Source: CADEFQ01 sp050185195
GTDB taxonomy: Bacteria > Pseudomonadota > Gammaproteobacteria > Steroidobacterales > Steroidobacteraceae
Assembly (NCBI GenBank): GCA_050185195.1
Contig: JBFWZQ010000012.1
Coordinates: forward strand, 31,937-95,936
DNA: 64,000 nt
Reading direction: 5' to 3'
A program made the position numbers and the translations under genes. Position 1 is the stretch's first letter; the number at the start of each line of letters is the position of its first letter. The notes under the pieces are model-generated. The model saw only the letters and a program-made list of their open reading frames with translations, had not been told where the DNA came from and made no database searches. Shown piece after piece: positions 1-7,480 of the stretch.

Positions 1-397
1 CCTTGCGCGCGGTACGCGCGACCGCTTCATGGCCCTTCACGAGCAGGCGCACCATTTCCATCGCCTCGGGTACGCCGGGGGATTCCTCGATCGACGTGAG
101 GCGCGCGAATTCCGTGTAGGTGCCCGGGGCCGGGAAGCCGAGCGCGCGGATGCGCTCGGCCAGCAGGTCGAGTGCGTTCCACAGTTCGGTGTACTGCTCC
201 ATGAACATCAGGTGCAGCGTGTTGAACATCGGACCCTCGACGTTCCAGTGGAACGCGTGGGTCTTCAGGTAGAGCGAATAGGTGTCCGCCAGCACGTGCG
301 CGAGCGAATCGGCGATTTTCTCCCGGTCGCGCGCGTTGATGCCGATATCGATCAGGGGCGCCGCGGCTGGGGCGGCCTTGCGTACGTTTCGGGCCAT
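1..397 (-). CDS. dps: Dps-family DNA-protecting ferritin-like protein (C-terminus beyond window)
   Basis: Dps proteins form dodecamers that oxidise and store iron using hydrogen peroxide and coat DNA in stationary phase. The ATG at 397 opens a frame that stays open to base 1, giving 132 residues of a protein usually near 160. The ferroxidase core is clear: FHWNVEGPMFNTLHLMF around residues 49-65, then EQY.ELW and D77..AE81RIR. His50, His62, Asp77 and Glu81 sit where the inter-subunit iron ligands are expected. The N-terminus is short and basic (MARNVRKAAP), as in DNA-binding Dps tails. The gene lies downstream of rhlE on the same strand with a 114 bp gap, so it probably has its own promoter. 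The family call is secure; only the last quarter is unseen. Confidence 0.93.
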   Translation of the reverse strand, partial: MARNVRKAAPAAAPLIDIGINARDREKIADSLAHVLADTYSLYLKTHAFHWNVEGPMFNTLHLMFMEQYTELWNALDLLAERIRALGFPAPGTYTEFARLTSIEESPGVPEAMEMVRLLVKGHEAVARTARK

Positions 398-481
398 TTG
401 CTGTCACTCCTCGATCATGCGTCTTCCCGCATGATCGCAGAGCGTGACCGTACGCGCGAGCGGCCGGGGCGGGCGACTCTT

Positions 482-508
482 GCCCGCCGCCCGCCGCCCG
501 CCGCCCGG
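482..508. repeat. Heptamer tandem repeat GCCCGCC, about 3.9 copies
   Basis: Between rhlE and dps the sequence reads GCCCGCC three times in succession at 482-502 plus a partial fourth copy. The first copy also pairs with GGCGGGC at 468-474 to form a 7 bp stem with a 7 nt loop. No T-run follows on either strand, so this is not a good terminator. It could be a slippage-prone spacer in the dps upstream region. Confidence 0.7.
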
Positions 509-511
509 CTT

Positions 512-1783
512 TCAGCGTGCGACTTTGCGTCCCTGGCTCCAGCGATTCCCTTGCCCCTGGCGCTGGCCATGGCCATGGCCGTGGCCGTGGCCCTCGCGGC
601 GCGGCCTCGTGTCCCTGCGCGGCGCAGGCTGCGCCGGGCGCGGCGGTGGCGGCGCCGAGGCGGTAATCTCGAACTGCGGTGCGGCCGCGTAGGGTACGGC
701 GCGCTTCAGCACTTTCTCGATGTCGCGCAGCAGCCCGCTTTCGTCCGGGCCGACGAGCGACACGGCGTGCCCCGTCGCGCCCGCGCGCGCGGTGCGCCCG
801 ATGCGGTGCACGTAGTCTTCCGGTACGTTCGGCAGCTCGTAGTTGACGACGTGCGGCAGCTCCTTGATGTCGAGGCCGCGCGACGCCACGTCGGTCGCGA
901 CGAGCGCGGTGATGCGGTTCGCCTTGAAATCCGCCAGGGCGCGCACGCGCGCCGACTGGCTCTTGTTGCCGTGGATCGCGGCCGAACGGATGCCCGCGCC
1001 TTCGAGCTGCTCGGCGAGGCGATTCGCGCCGTGCTTGGTGCGCGTGAACACGAGCACCTGGTGCCAGTCGCCGTCCTTGATCAGGTGGGCGAGCAGGTGG
1101 CGCTTGTGATCCTTCGGCAGCTTGTACGCGACGTGCTCGATGCGCTCGGCGACGGTGTTGCGCGGCGCGACGTCGATGGCGACCGGTTCGTGCAGCAGGC
1201 GCGCGGCGAGCGCGCGGATGTCGTCGGAATAGGTCGCGGAGAACATGGCGTTCTGGCGCTGCGCGGGCAGCAGCCGGATCACGCGCTTGATCGCGTGGAT
1301 GAAGCCCATGTCGAGCATGCGGTCGGCCTCATCGAGCACGAACGCGGCCACGTGGTCGAGGTCGAGCACGCCCTGTTCCTCGAGATCGAGCAGGCGGCCG
1401 GGTGTCGCCACGAGCAGGTCGCAGCCCGACCTGAGGCCGTCGATCTGCGGCTGCATGCCGACGCCGCCGAAGATCACCTGCATGCGCAGGCCCGTGTGGC
1501 GGCCGTATTCGCGTGCGCACTCGGCGACCTGCGCCGCGAGTTCGCGGGTCGGCGTGAGTACGAGGGCGCGCGGCGCGCGGCCGCGCGGCGCCTCGAGTTT
1601 CTGCAGCAGCGGCAGCACGAAGCTCGCGGTCTTGCCGGTGCCCGTCTGGGCGCTCGCGAGCACGTCGCGGCCGGTGAGCATGGCGGGAATGGCGCGCGCC
1701 TGGATGGCGGTCGGTGTGTCATAGCCCTTGTCGGCCACGGCACGCAGCAGCCCGGGGACGAGCCCGAGATTCTCAAAAGACAT
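512..1783 (-). CDS. rhlE: DEAD-box ATP-dependent RNA helicase, RhlE type
   Basis: ATP-dependent RNA helicase for ribosome assembly, RNA turnover or cold adaptation. The 423-residue protein has the Q motif (FENLGL...YDTPTAIQ), Walker A AQTGTGKT at 45-52, PTREL near 78-82, DEAD at 151-154, SAT at 182-184, and HRIGRT at 326-331. The start at 1783 (MSFENLG) is chosen because helicase homology begins there and GAGGA precedes it; an upstream in-frame extension to 1891 is Arg/Pro/Gly-rich and looks like leader DNA. The C-terminal tail is basic and low-complexity, with a Gly-His repeat followed by QRQGQGNR, probably an RNA-binding tail. The long 5' leader, about 200 bp before the toxin gene, would be compatible with post-transcriptional cold control (inference). 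RhlE is preferred over SrmB/DbpA from overall motif spacing. Confidence 0.93.
   Translation of the reverse strand: MSFENLGLVPGLLRAVADKGYDTPTAIQARAIPAMLTGRDVLASAQTGTGKTASFVLPLLQKLEAPRGRAPRALVLTPTRELAAQVAECAREYGRHTGLRMQVIFGGVGMQPQIDGLRSGCDLLVATPGRLLDLEEQGVLDLDHVAAFVLDEADRMLDMGFIHAIKRVIRLLPAQRQNAMFSATYSDDIRALAARLLHEPVAIDVAPRNTVAERIEHVAYKLPKDHKRHLLAHLIKDGDWHQVLVFTRTKHGANRLAEQLEGAGIRSAAIHGNKSQSARVRALADFKANRITALVATDVASRGLDIKELPHVVNYELPNVPEDYVHRIGRTARAGATGHAVSLVGPDESGLLRDIEKVLKRAVPYAAAPQFEITASAPPPPRPAQPAPRRDTRPRREGHGHGHGHGQRQGQGNRWSQGRKVAR
565..592. repeat. Hexamer repeat GGCCAT/GGCCGT inside the rhlE tail
   Basis: Four consecutive hexamers (GGCCAT twice, GGCCGT twice) plus a partial copy lie at 565-592. 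On the coding strand they encode the Gly-His repeat of the RhlE C-terminus. Because the unit is six bases, slippage would lengthen or shorten the tail without breaking the frame. Confidence 0.75.
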
Positions 1784-1991
1784 TGGTTGGAAATCCTCGA
1801 AAAGATGAAGTTGGGGTCCCGGGCCTCGCCGCGGGCCCCACGAGCGCGCAGGGGTGCGGCTCGAGCGTGTAGGGCCTGCAGGCAGGCCCAAGCGGCGGCG
1901 AGACTACACGAAAGCGCCGCCTGCGTCGATCCGGGTCACTCGCCGCCTTCGGGCACCAACGGGGTGCTGCGACAGGCCGTCGCGCAGGCCC

Positions 1992-2249
1992 TCAGTGCGC
2001 CGCGACGTGCAGCACGGTCACGCAGCGCGCGTCGCGATCGATGTCGCAAAGCACGTTGCAGCCGGGGAGCGGGTAGCGCCAGTACGCGCCGAACTCCTCG
2101 CTGATCAACAGTTCGCCGGCTTCGTGGGGACTCGTGCGCCGCGTGACCCGTTCGGTCATCGCCGCGAGCACGTCGCGTGCCTCGCGCTGCCCGAGCCGTC
2201 GCAGGTCTTCCACGGCGTTCTCGTGGTAGCGCATGTGCCATGCGCTCAT
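1992..2249 (-). CDS. RelE/ParE-superfamily toxin (cytotoxic translational repressor type)
   Basis: A small 85-residue basic protein with the layout of RelE/ParE toxins: an N-terminal helical stretch (AVEDLRRLGQREARDVLAAM) and C-terminal strands (WRYPLPGCNVLCDIDRDARCVTVLHVAAH), matching the usual pattern of a cleft-lining arginine strand followed by an L-x-V-x-H end. Such toxins cut ribosome-bound mRNA (RelE) or poison gyrase (ParE); which applies cannot be read here. The start ATG at 2249 overlaps the stop of the upstream gene as ATGA, the usual coupling of antitoxin to toxin. The toxin fold is fairly sure; activity is not. Confidence 0.72.
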   Translation of the reverse strand: MSAWHMRYHENAVEDLRRLGQREARDVLAAMTERVTRRTSPHEAGELLISEEFGAYWRYPLPGCNVLCDIDRDARCVTVLHVAAH

Positions 2250-2476
2250 GCAGGGCCCAGCTCGAGTTCGCGTTCGACTTCGCCGGTGGTGAGGGTGCGC
2301 GCGTGGCCCGCGCGAATTTCCCCGCGCGCCTGCCAGGCGGCGCGGGCTTCGTCGTGCGCAGTGGGTTCGGGGGACGCGCGGCGCGCTTCGACGCCGGCCA
2401 TCGAGTCGCTGAGCGCGGTGCGTTCGTTCAGGGTGGGACGGCCCGTCGATCGTCGCTGACCATCGAGTTGGCGCAT
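2246..2476 (-). CDS. Putative cognate antitoxin of the RelE/ParE-like toxin
   Basis: A 76-residue hydrophilic protein rich in Arg, Glu and Ala, immediately upstream of the toxin and overlapping it by ATGA, the canonical antitoxin position. The start at 2476 (MRQLDGQ) is chosen over the ATG at 2491 because GGAGG lies about 8 bases before it. I do not recognise a DNA-binding domain; the C-terminal third (ARTLTTGEVERELELGPA) could be the toxin-binding arm. The assignment rests on position and size rather than on sequence family. Confidence 0.5.
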   Translation of the reverse strand: MRQLDGQRRSTGRPTLNERTALSDSMAGVEARRASPEPTAHDEARAAWQARGEIRAGHARTLTTGEVERELELGPA

Positions 2477-2578
2477 GCAGGGATCCTCCATGGCGGCCTC
2501 GCGCGAGTGTAGCGCTTCCTACGGATGTTGCTACCGGCAGTTTGTGGGCGATACTGCCGCCCTCCGGTCGGTGGGTAC

Positions 2579-3193
2579 ATGAGCATCGAGTCCCTGTTCG
2601 TCACACAGGTCTATGCAGCACGCTTGCAACAGGCTCGTGCGCCGCTCAATGCGCGCCTGTTGCAGGAATGCCTGCAACTGCGGCACGACGATGGCGCCGG
2701 CCGTCGCTGGTCGGCGGAGAGTTATCCCGGCGGGTATACCTCCTATGGATCGGCCAGCCGCATGCACGAGCGCTCGCCGACGTTTGCCGAGCTGGCGCGC
2801 CGGATCGACCGGCACGTCCACGCCTACGCGCGCGCGCTCGCGTTCGATCTCGATGCCCGGCGGCTCGCGATGACCGACTGCTGGGTCAACATCATGCCGC
2901 GCGGCGTGGCGCACAGTGGGCACCTGCATCCCTTGTCGCTCGTCAGCGGCACCTATTACGTGCGTACGCCACCGGGCTCGGCCGTGCTCAAGTTCGAGGA
3001 TCCGCGCCTCGAGCGCTTCATGGCGGCACCGCCGCGGCGGCGTAATGCCCGGCGCGAGCTGCGGCCATGGGTCGCGATCGGGGCGCAGGCGGGCAGGGTG
3101 GTGCTGTTCGAGAGCTGGCTGCGCCACGAGGTCCCGGCGAATCGTGCGATATCCGAACGCATCAGCATCAGTTTCAACTACGCACTCAGGTGA
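2579..3193 (+). CDS. 2OG-Fe(II) oxygenase-like protein of the TIGR02466 family
   Basis: A 204-residue protein resembling the TIGR02466 group of putative 2-oxoglutarate/Fe(II) dioxygenases. The central segment HSGHLHPLSLVSGTYYVRTP supplies closely spaced histidines for iron, followed by FEDPR, and the distal LRHEVP near the C-terminus supplies the last histidine before the basic ISISFNYAL strand, which resembles family C-termini. The start ATG at 2579 gives MSIESLFVTQVY, typical of the family. It is followed 5 bp later by nnrS, so the two are probably co-transcribed. The substrate is unknown. Confidence 0.75.
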   Translation: MSIESLFVTQVYAARLQQARAPLNARLLQECLQLRHDDGAGRRWSAESYPGGYTSYGSASRMHERSPTFAELARRIDRHVHAYARALAFDLDARRLAMTDCWVNIMPRGVAHSGHLHPLSLVSGTYYVRTPPGSAVLKFEDPRLERFMAAPPRRRNARRELRPWVAIGAQAGRVVLFESWLRHEVPANRAISERISISFNYALR

Positions 3194-3198
3194 GCACG

Positions 3199-4380
3199 AT
3201 GAACGAGGCCCCCCGCTTTGTCCCCTTCGCGTACGGCTTTCGGCCCTTCTTCCTGGCCGCAGGCGTGTTTGCCGTGATCGCGATAGCCGCGTGGGTGTGG
3301 ATCTTCGCCGGTGGCGGCGCGCCGCTCGGGACGCTGCCTCCCTTCCTGTGGCACGGCCACGAGATGCTGTTCGGTTTCATCGGCGCGGCGATCGCGGGCT
3401 TCCTGCTCACGGCCGTGCCGAGCTGGACGGGTTCGCGAGGTTTTGCGGGCACGCCGCTCGTCGTGCTGACGCTGCTGTGGCTCGCGGGCCGGCTGGCGTT
3501 CGCCGCGGCGGGCTCGCTGCCACCGCTCGTGCTCGCACTCGCCGAACTCGGCTTCCTGCCGATGCTCGCCTTCATGATCGGTCGCTCGCTGCTGCGCGAG
3601 CGCAACCGCAATTTCCCGATGCTGGTCATCATCGCGGTGCTGTGGGGCATCGATGCCTGGTTCCTGTACGCGGCCACCACCGGCGACTACTCGCTCGCGA
3701 GCCGTGCGCTGCGGGTCGGCATCGGCCTCGTCCTGCTGCTCGTCACGGTGATCGGCGGGCGCATCGTGCCGAATTTCACGGCGAGTGCCCTGCGCCGCCG
3801 CGGCATCGCGGCCCAGGTCCGCAGCCGTCCCCTCGTCGAACGCGTGACGATCGCCTCGATGGTGGCGGTGGTCGTGGTGGACGCCGTGGCGCCCTCGCAT
3901 TGGCTTGCGCCTGTCGTGGCCGCCATCGCCGCGGTCGCCCACGCCGTGCGGCTCTCCGGCTGGAAGAGCCTGCGCACCCTGTCGGACCCGATCGTGTGGG
4001 TGCTGCACGCGGCCTATGCGTGGTTGCCGATCGGGTTCGCGCTGAAGGCGGTCCATCTCGCGACCGGCGCGGCCTTCGCGTTCCAGTGGCAGCACGCGCT
4101 CACGATCGGCACCGCCGCCACCATGATCCTCGCGGTCACCACGCGCGCCGCGCTGGGCCACACCGGCCGCCCGCTGGTCGTGTCGCGTGGCATCGGCATC
4201 GCCTACGTCCTGCTGCTGCTCGCGGCGCTGGTGCGGGTGTTCGGCCCGGCCCTGGTGCCGGCCGATTATCTCGCGACGATCGAGGCGGCGGCCCTGCTCT
4301 GGATCGCGGCCTTCGCGATCTACACCGTCATCTATGCACCGATCCTCACGCTGTCGCGCGTGGACCAGAAATCCGGCTAG
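3199..4380 (+). CDS. nnrS: NnrS family heme/copper membrane protein
   Basis: NnrS proteins are polytopic membrane proteins induced by nitric oxide that help maintain metabolism during nitrosative stress. The 393-residue sequence starts FVPFAYGFRPFFLAAGVFA, the family hallmark, and continues with about twelve hydrophobic spans. FLWHGHEMLFGF near residues 50-62 carries conserved histidines suited to heme or copper, followed by PSWTG. It begins 5 bp after the oxygenase-like gene, and its stop codon overlaps the end of the convergent NhaR-like gene at 4377-4380. Its presence fits the cbb3 oxidase operon elsewhere in the window as part of a low-oxygen/NO lifestyle (inference). Confidence 0.9.
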   Translation: MNEAPRFVPFAYGFRPFFLAAGVFAVIAIAAWVWIFAGGGAPLGTLPPFLWHGHEMLFGFIGAAIAGFLLTAVPSWTGSRGFAGTPLVVLTLLWLAGRLAFAAAGSLPPLVLALAELGFLPMLAFMIGRSLLRERNRNFPMLVIIAVLWGIDAWFLYAATTGDYSLASRALRVGIGLVLLLVTVIGGRIVPNFTASALRRRGIAAQVRSRPLVERVTIASMVAVVVVDAVAPSHWLAPVVAAIAAVAHAVRLSGWKSLRTLSDPIVWVLHAAYAWLPIGFALKAVHLATGAAFAFQWQHALTIGTAATMILAVTTRAALGHTGRPLVVSRGIGIAYVLLLLAALVRVFGPALVPADYLATIEAAALLWIAAFAIYTVIYAPILTLSRVDQKSG

Positions 4381-5309
4381 GAGGTGCGCGGGGGGGTATG
4401 CGGGGACGCGAACAGCGCGCCCGCGCGCGCGCAAATGGCCGCAACCGCCGGATGGCTGGACTCCCGGTGCAGCGTCACCGCGAAGTACTCGGCCTCGACG
4501 GGCCGTGCCGGGCCGAGTACCGCGAGCCCGGATGCTTCCCGCATGGGCCGGCCGATGACGTCGGGCACGGGGATGAGCCCACGGCCGGCGCGCGCGAATT
4601 CGCGCAACATGGCGTAATCCTCGAACTCCCCGACCACGAGCGGCGCGAGCTTCAGGCGCGCGAACCATTCGTCGAGCGAACGCCGGATGGCCGTGTCATC
4701 GGTCGGCAGCAGGACGGGGGCACCGGCCAGCGAGTCCGGAAAACGCGCCCGCAGGCCCTTCACGAGCGAGCGGCTGCCCATCCATGACACGCCGCTGCCA
4801 CCCAGCCGGTGGCTGTGCGCGCGGATGCCGAGCCTCGCCGGCACCGGCGCATCGGACAGCACCACGTCGAGGTCGTGCACGGCCAGCGCTGCGGTAAGCC
4901 GCTCCAGCGTGCCTTCGTGGCAGGTGAGCTGGACGCGGCGACCGAGTGCGAGGGCGGGCGCGATCAACTGCTGCGCGAGCTCCTTCGGCACCACGTCGTC
5001 GATGCCGGCCGCGAGGCGCAGCGGGCGCGCGTCCGAACCGAGGGCGAGGGCCTCCTGCAGTTCGCGGCCGAGGCGGAAGATGTCTTCCGCATAGCGCAGC
5101 ACCGTGCGGCCCGTATCCGTCGGGACGAGGCGGCGGCCGGCCTTCGCCAGCAGCTGCTCCCCGAGCCGTTGCTCGAACGTGCGCAGCTGCGAGCTGATGG
5201 CCGCGACCGACAGGTTCAGCTCGGCGGCCGCCCGCGCGAGGCCGCCAGCGCGCACCACGGTCCAGAAATAGAACAGGTGCTGGTAATTGAGGCGCCTGGT
5301 GGCTTGCAT
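4377..5309 (-). CDS. LysR-family transcriptional regulator, NhaR-like
   Basis: A 310-residue LysR regulator. The N-terminal winged HTH begins LNYQHLFYFWTVVRAGGLAR, closely resembling NhaR, the sodium-responsive activator of nhaA in enterobacteria. The effector domain follows from about residue 95. No Na+/H+ antiporter gene adjoins it; the nearest cation antiporter is the mrp operon about 6.4 kb away. It is divergent from the rnk-like gene across a short AT-rich promoter region and converges on nnrS with a 4 bp overlap. It is NhaR-like by sequence, but the inducer and target are unknown, so no gene symbol is given. Confidence 0.85.
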   Translation of the reverse strand: MQATRRLNYQHLFYFWTVVRAGGLARAAAELNLSVAAISSQLRTFEQRLGEQLLAKAGRRLVPTDTGRTVLRYAEDIFRLGRELQEALALGSDARPLRLAAGIDDVVPKELAQQLIAPALALGRRVQLTCHEGTLERLTAALAVHDLDVVLSDAPVPARLGIRAHSHRLGGSGVSWMGSRSLVKGLRARFPDSLAGAPVLLPTDDTAIRRSLDEWFARLKLAPLVVGEFEDYAMLREFARAGRGLIPVPDVIGRPMREASGLAVLGPARPVEAEYFAVTLHRESSHPAVAAICARAGALFASPHTPPRTS

Positions 5310-5344
5310 GAGAGTTACAGAAAATGAAAGTATTTAGTACATTA

Positions 5345-5352
5345 ATTATAAT
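5345..5352. promoter_or_regulatory. Bidirectional -10-like element between nhaR-like and rnk-like genes
   Basis: The octamer ATTATAAT contains a perfect TATAAT on both strands and sits in the only strongly AT-rich stretch (about 5310-5362) of this part of the window, between divergent start codons at 5309 and 5406. No good -35 box was found on either strand, which suggests activator dependence or a different sigma factor. Confidence 0.45.
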
Positions 5353-5405
5353 TGAATTAAGTGTTGCCGGCAGCTAAAACGGGCTTCAACCCATTGGAGC
5401 AGAAC

Positions 5406-5879
5406 GTGAGACAGAACCCGATCCTCGTGAGTGAGTCGGACGCCGACCGCCTGCGCGCGTTGCTCGGTGCCCGTGACGATTCGGCGCATGACCAGGCACA
5501 CCTGGACGAACTGCGGGCCGAACTCGAACGCGCCATCGTGCGCCTCGCGGATGAAGTGCCCGCCGACGTGATCACGATGCAGGCGCGCGTGCGCGTGCGC
5601 GACCTCGCCACGGGGCGCGAAGACGAGTACACGCTCGTGCTGCCGGCCGAGGCCGACGTGGCCGCGCGGCGCATCTCGGTGCTCGCGCCGCTCGGCACGG
5701 CGCTGCTGGGTTATCGCGAAGGCGACGAGGTCGAATGGCGCATGCCGGGCGGGATGCGGCGCCTGCGCATCGTGCAGGTGGCGCGCGAACTCAGCGATCC
5801 AGCGGCAGCGGCACCTGGCGCACCACATGGCGCAGGACGAAGCTCGACTCCACGCGCGCCACTCCGGGCAGTTTCGTGA
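5406..5879 (+). CDS. rnk: Rnk-like nucleoside diphosphate kinase regulator (GreA/GreB C-terminal fold)
   Basis: Rnk binds RNA polymerase near the secondary channel and affects NTP pools. The 157-residue protein has an N-terminal coiled segment (VSESDADRLRALLGARDD, ELERAIVRLADEV) and a GreA/B-like C-domain (RVRVRDLATGREDEYTLVLP; VLAPLGTALLGYREGDEVEW). The GTG start at 5406 is preferred because GGAG lies 6 bases upstream. The last 30 residues (Ala/Pro/Arg-rich) run past the normal family end and overlap the convergent lrp gene by 89 bp, which looks like read-through into a shadow frame after loss of an earlier stop. Confidence 0.8.
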   Translation: MRQNPILVSESDADRLRALLGARDDSAHDQAHLDELRAELERAIVRLADEVPADVITMQARVRVRDLATGREDEYTLVLPAEADVAARRISVLAPLGTALLGYREGDEVEWRMPGGMRRLRIVQVARELSDPAAAAPGAPHGAGRSSTPRAPLRAVS

Positions 5880-6249
5880 GCACGGTGCTGTGCAGCCGCT
5901 CGAGGTCGGCGGCATCGCGGGCGATGGCGATCAGTTCGTAGTCCCACTGGCCCGTGGTGAGGAAGCAGTCGATCACGTTCGGCACCGCCTGCACCGCGCG
6001 CTCGAAGGCATTGAAGTCGCGGTCGGTCTGGCTCTTCAGCGTGATGCGAACGAGCACCCGCACCGTGTAGCCCACGGCGCCGGCGTCGATGCGCGCCCCG
6101 TAGCCCCGGATGACACCCGACTCCTCGAGCCGGCGCAACCGTCGCAGGCAGGCTGACTCCGACAGGCCGAGGTGTGCGGCGAGCGCCGCGTTCGTCGCGC
6201 GGCCGTCGCGCTGCAGGGCTGCAAGAAGCTTCCGGTCTGCGCTGTCCAT
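5791..6249 (-). CDS. Lrp/AsnC family regulator, probable controller of ald
   Basis: A 152-residue Lrp/AsnC protein: DNA-binding HTH at the N-terminus (DRKLLAALQRDGRATNAALA, then LGLSESACLRRLRRLEESGVI) and a RAM ligand-binding domain (VRVLVRITLKSQ; AVPNVIDCFLTTGQWDYELI). It is divergent from alanine dehydrogenase with a 100 bp gap, a frequent arrangement in which an Lrp protein activates ald in response to alanine (established for AldR-type pairs). An inverted repeat at 6250-6266 abuts its own start codon, suggesting autoregulation. Its 3' end overlaps the rnk-like gene. Family confident; target inferred from position. Confidence 0.88.
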   Translation of the reverse strand: MDSADRKLLAALQRDGRATNAALAAHLGLSESACLRRLRRLEESGVIRGYGARIDAGAVGYTVRVLVRITLKSQTDRDFNAFERAVQAVPNVIDCFLTTGQWDYELIAIARDAADLERLHSTVLTKLPGVARVESSFVLRHVVRQVPLPLDR

Positions 6250-6266
6250 GCGCAAGATTATTGCGC
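6250..6266. promoter_or_regulatory. Perfect inverted repeat GCGCAA-N5-TTGCGC, candidate Lrp operator
   Basis: A perfect 6 bp inverted repeat with 5 bp spacer lies directly upstream of the lrp start codon in the lrp/ald divergent region. Size and AT-containing spacer fit Lrp/AsnC half-site geometry. Binding by this regulator would cover the lrp translation start. Confidence 0.5.
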
Positions 6267-6349
6267 GAAATGCCCAGACAAGTCCTGCAAATGGCAGCGC
6301 CTGCGATGCCACCCGTTCCAGAATGAGGCTTCTGGCAGGGAGGCGGCCC

Positions 6350-7432
6350 ATGAAGATCGGTGTGCCACGCGAGATCAAGAACCACGAGTACCGCGTGGGG
6401 CTCGTCCCGGATGCCGTGCGCGGCCTCGTGGCGGCGGGCCACGAACTCACCGTGGAGCGCGGCGCGGGTGCGGGGATCGGCTTCAGCGACGAGGACTATG
6501 CCGCGGCCGGTGCAAGGATCGCGGCCAGCGGCGAGGAGACTTTCCGGGGCGCGGAACTGATCGTGAAGGTTAAGGAGCCGCAGCTCGAGGAATGCCGGCG
6601 CCTGTCCCGCGACCAGGTGCTTTTCACCTACCTGCACCTTGCGGCCGATCGCGCGCAGGCCGAGGCCCTGGTGGCATCCGGCTGCACCGCGATCGCCTAC
6701 GAGACCGTCGCCGCCGCGGACGGCTCGTTGCCGCTCCTGACGCCGATGAGCGAAGTGGCGGGCCGCATGGCCGTGCAGGTCGGCGCGCAATACTGCACGA
6801 AGGCGTTCGGCGGCCGTGGCGTCCTGCTCGGCGGCGTCCCCGGCGTGGCGCCGGCGCGCGTCGTCGTCGTGGGCGGCGGTGTATCGGGCCGCCACGCGGC
6901 CGAGATGGCGGTGGGCCTGCGCGCCGACGTCACGATCTTCGAGCTTTCCGTGCCGCGCCTGCGCGACCTCGACCAGCACTTCGCCGGGCGTGCGCGCGTG
7001 CTGCTGTCCTCGCCGCGTGCAATCGAGACCGCGCTCGATGGCGCGGACCTGCTGGTCGGCGCCGTGCTGATCCCCGGTGCCGCGGCCCCGCGTGTCGTCA
7101 GCCGCGCGATGCTGCGCCGGATGGGCCCGGGTGCCGTCGCCGTCGACATCGCGATCGACCAGGGCGGCTGCCTCGAGACGAGCCGACCCACCTCGCATGC
7201 CGATCCGACCTTCGTCGCGGAAGGCGTGATCCACTACTGCGTCACCAACATGCCCGGGGCGGTGCCGCGCACGTCGACGTTCGCGCTCAACAACGTGACG
7301 GTGCCGTACGTGCACCGGATCGCGGCGCACGGCTGGCAGGAAGCCAGCACGCGCGACCCCGGCCTGCGCGAAGGCGTGAATGTCACCGGCGGCCGCATCG
7401 TGCATCCCGCCGTGCAGCGTGCATTGCAATGA
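6350..7432 (+). CDS. ald: Alanine dehydrogenase
   Basis: NAD-dependent reversible oxidative deamination of L-alanine to pyruvate and ammonia in the cytoplasm. The 360-residue protein begins MKIGVPREIKNHEYRVGL, the family signature. Lys75 (KVKEP) and His96 (FTYLHLA) match the pyruvate-binding Lys and catalytic His. The Rossmann loop VVVVGGGVSG is at 171-180, and VDIAIDQGGC carries the catalytic Asp. The ATG at 6350 follows a good GGGAGG. Divergent from an Lrp family gene that probably regulates it. The length is slightly under the usual 370. Confidence 0.96.
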   Translation: MKIGVPREIKNHEYRVGLVPDAVRGLVAAGHELTVERGAGAGIGFSDEDYAAAGARIAASGEETFRGAELIVKVKEPQLEECRRLSRDQVLFTYLHLAADRAQAEALVASGCTAIAYETVAAADGSLPLLTPMSEVAGRMAVQVGAQYCTKAFGGRGVLLGGVPGVAPARVVVVGGGVSGRHAAEMAVGLRADVTIFELSVPRLRDLDQHFAGRARVLLSSPRAIETALDGADLLVGAVLIPGAAAPRVVSRAMLRRMGPGAVAVDIAIDQGGCLETSRPTSHADPTFVAEGVIHYCVTNMPGAVPRTSTFALNNVTVPYVHRIAAHGWQEASTRDPGLREGVNVTGGRIVHPAVQRALQ

Positions 7433-7480
7433 CGTAATTCGCGCCGCGGAACGATCGGCACGCGCGTCGGTCGGAAAACC

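Noticed and set aside
27..407. Arg/Pro-rich open frame on the minus strand overlapping dps
   Set aside because: It is another frame of the Dps gene; the Dps frame has a clear family match and the right composition.
468..488. GGCGGGC/GCCCGCC hairpin as a rho-independent terminator of rhlE
   Set aside because: No T-run follows on the relevant strand, and the arms are part of a tandem repeat.
29..2104. Very long plus-strand open frame over dps and rhlE
   Set aside because: Antisense shadow of GC-rich coding DNA; Arg/Ala/Gly-rich without domains, while the minus strand encodes recognisable Dps and RhlE.
3178..4668. Long minus-strand frame opposite nnrS
   Set aside because: His/Arg/Gln-rich antisense shadow; NnrS on the other strand has family motifs and membrane spans.
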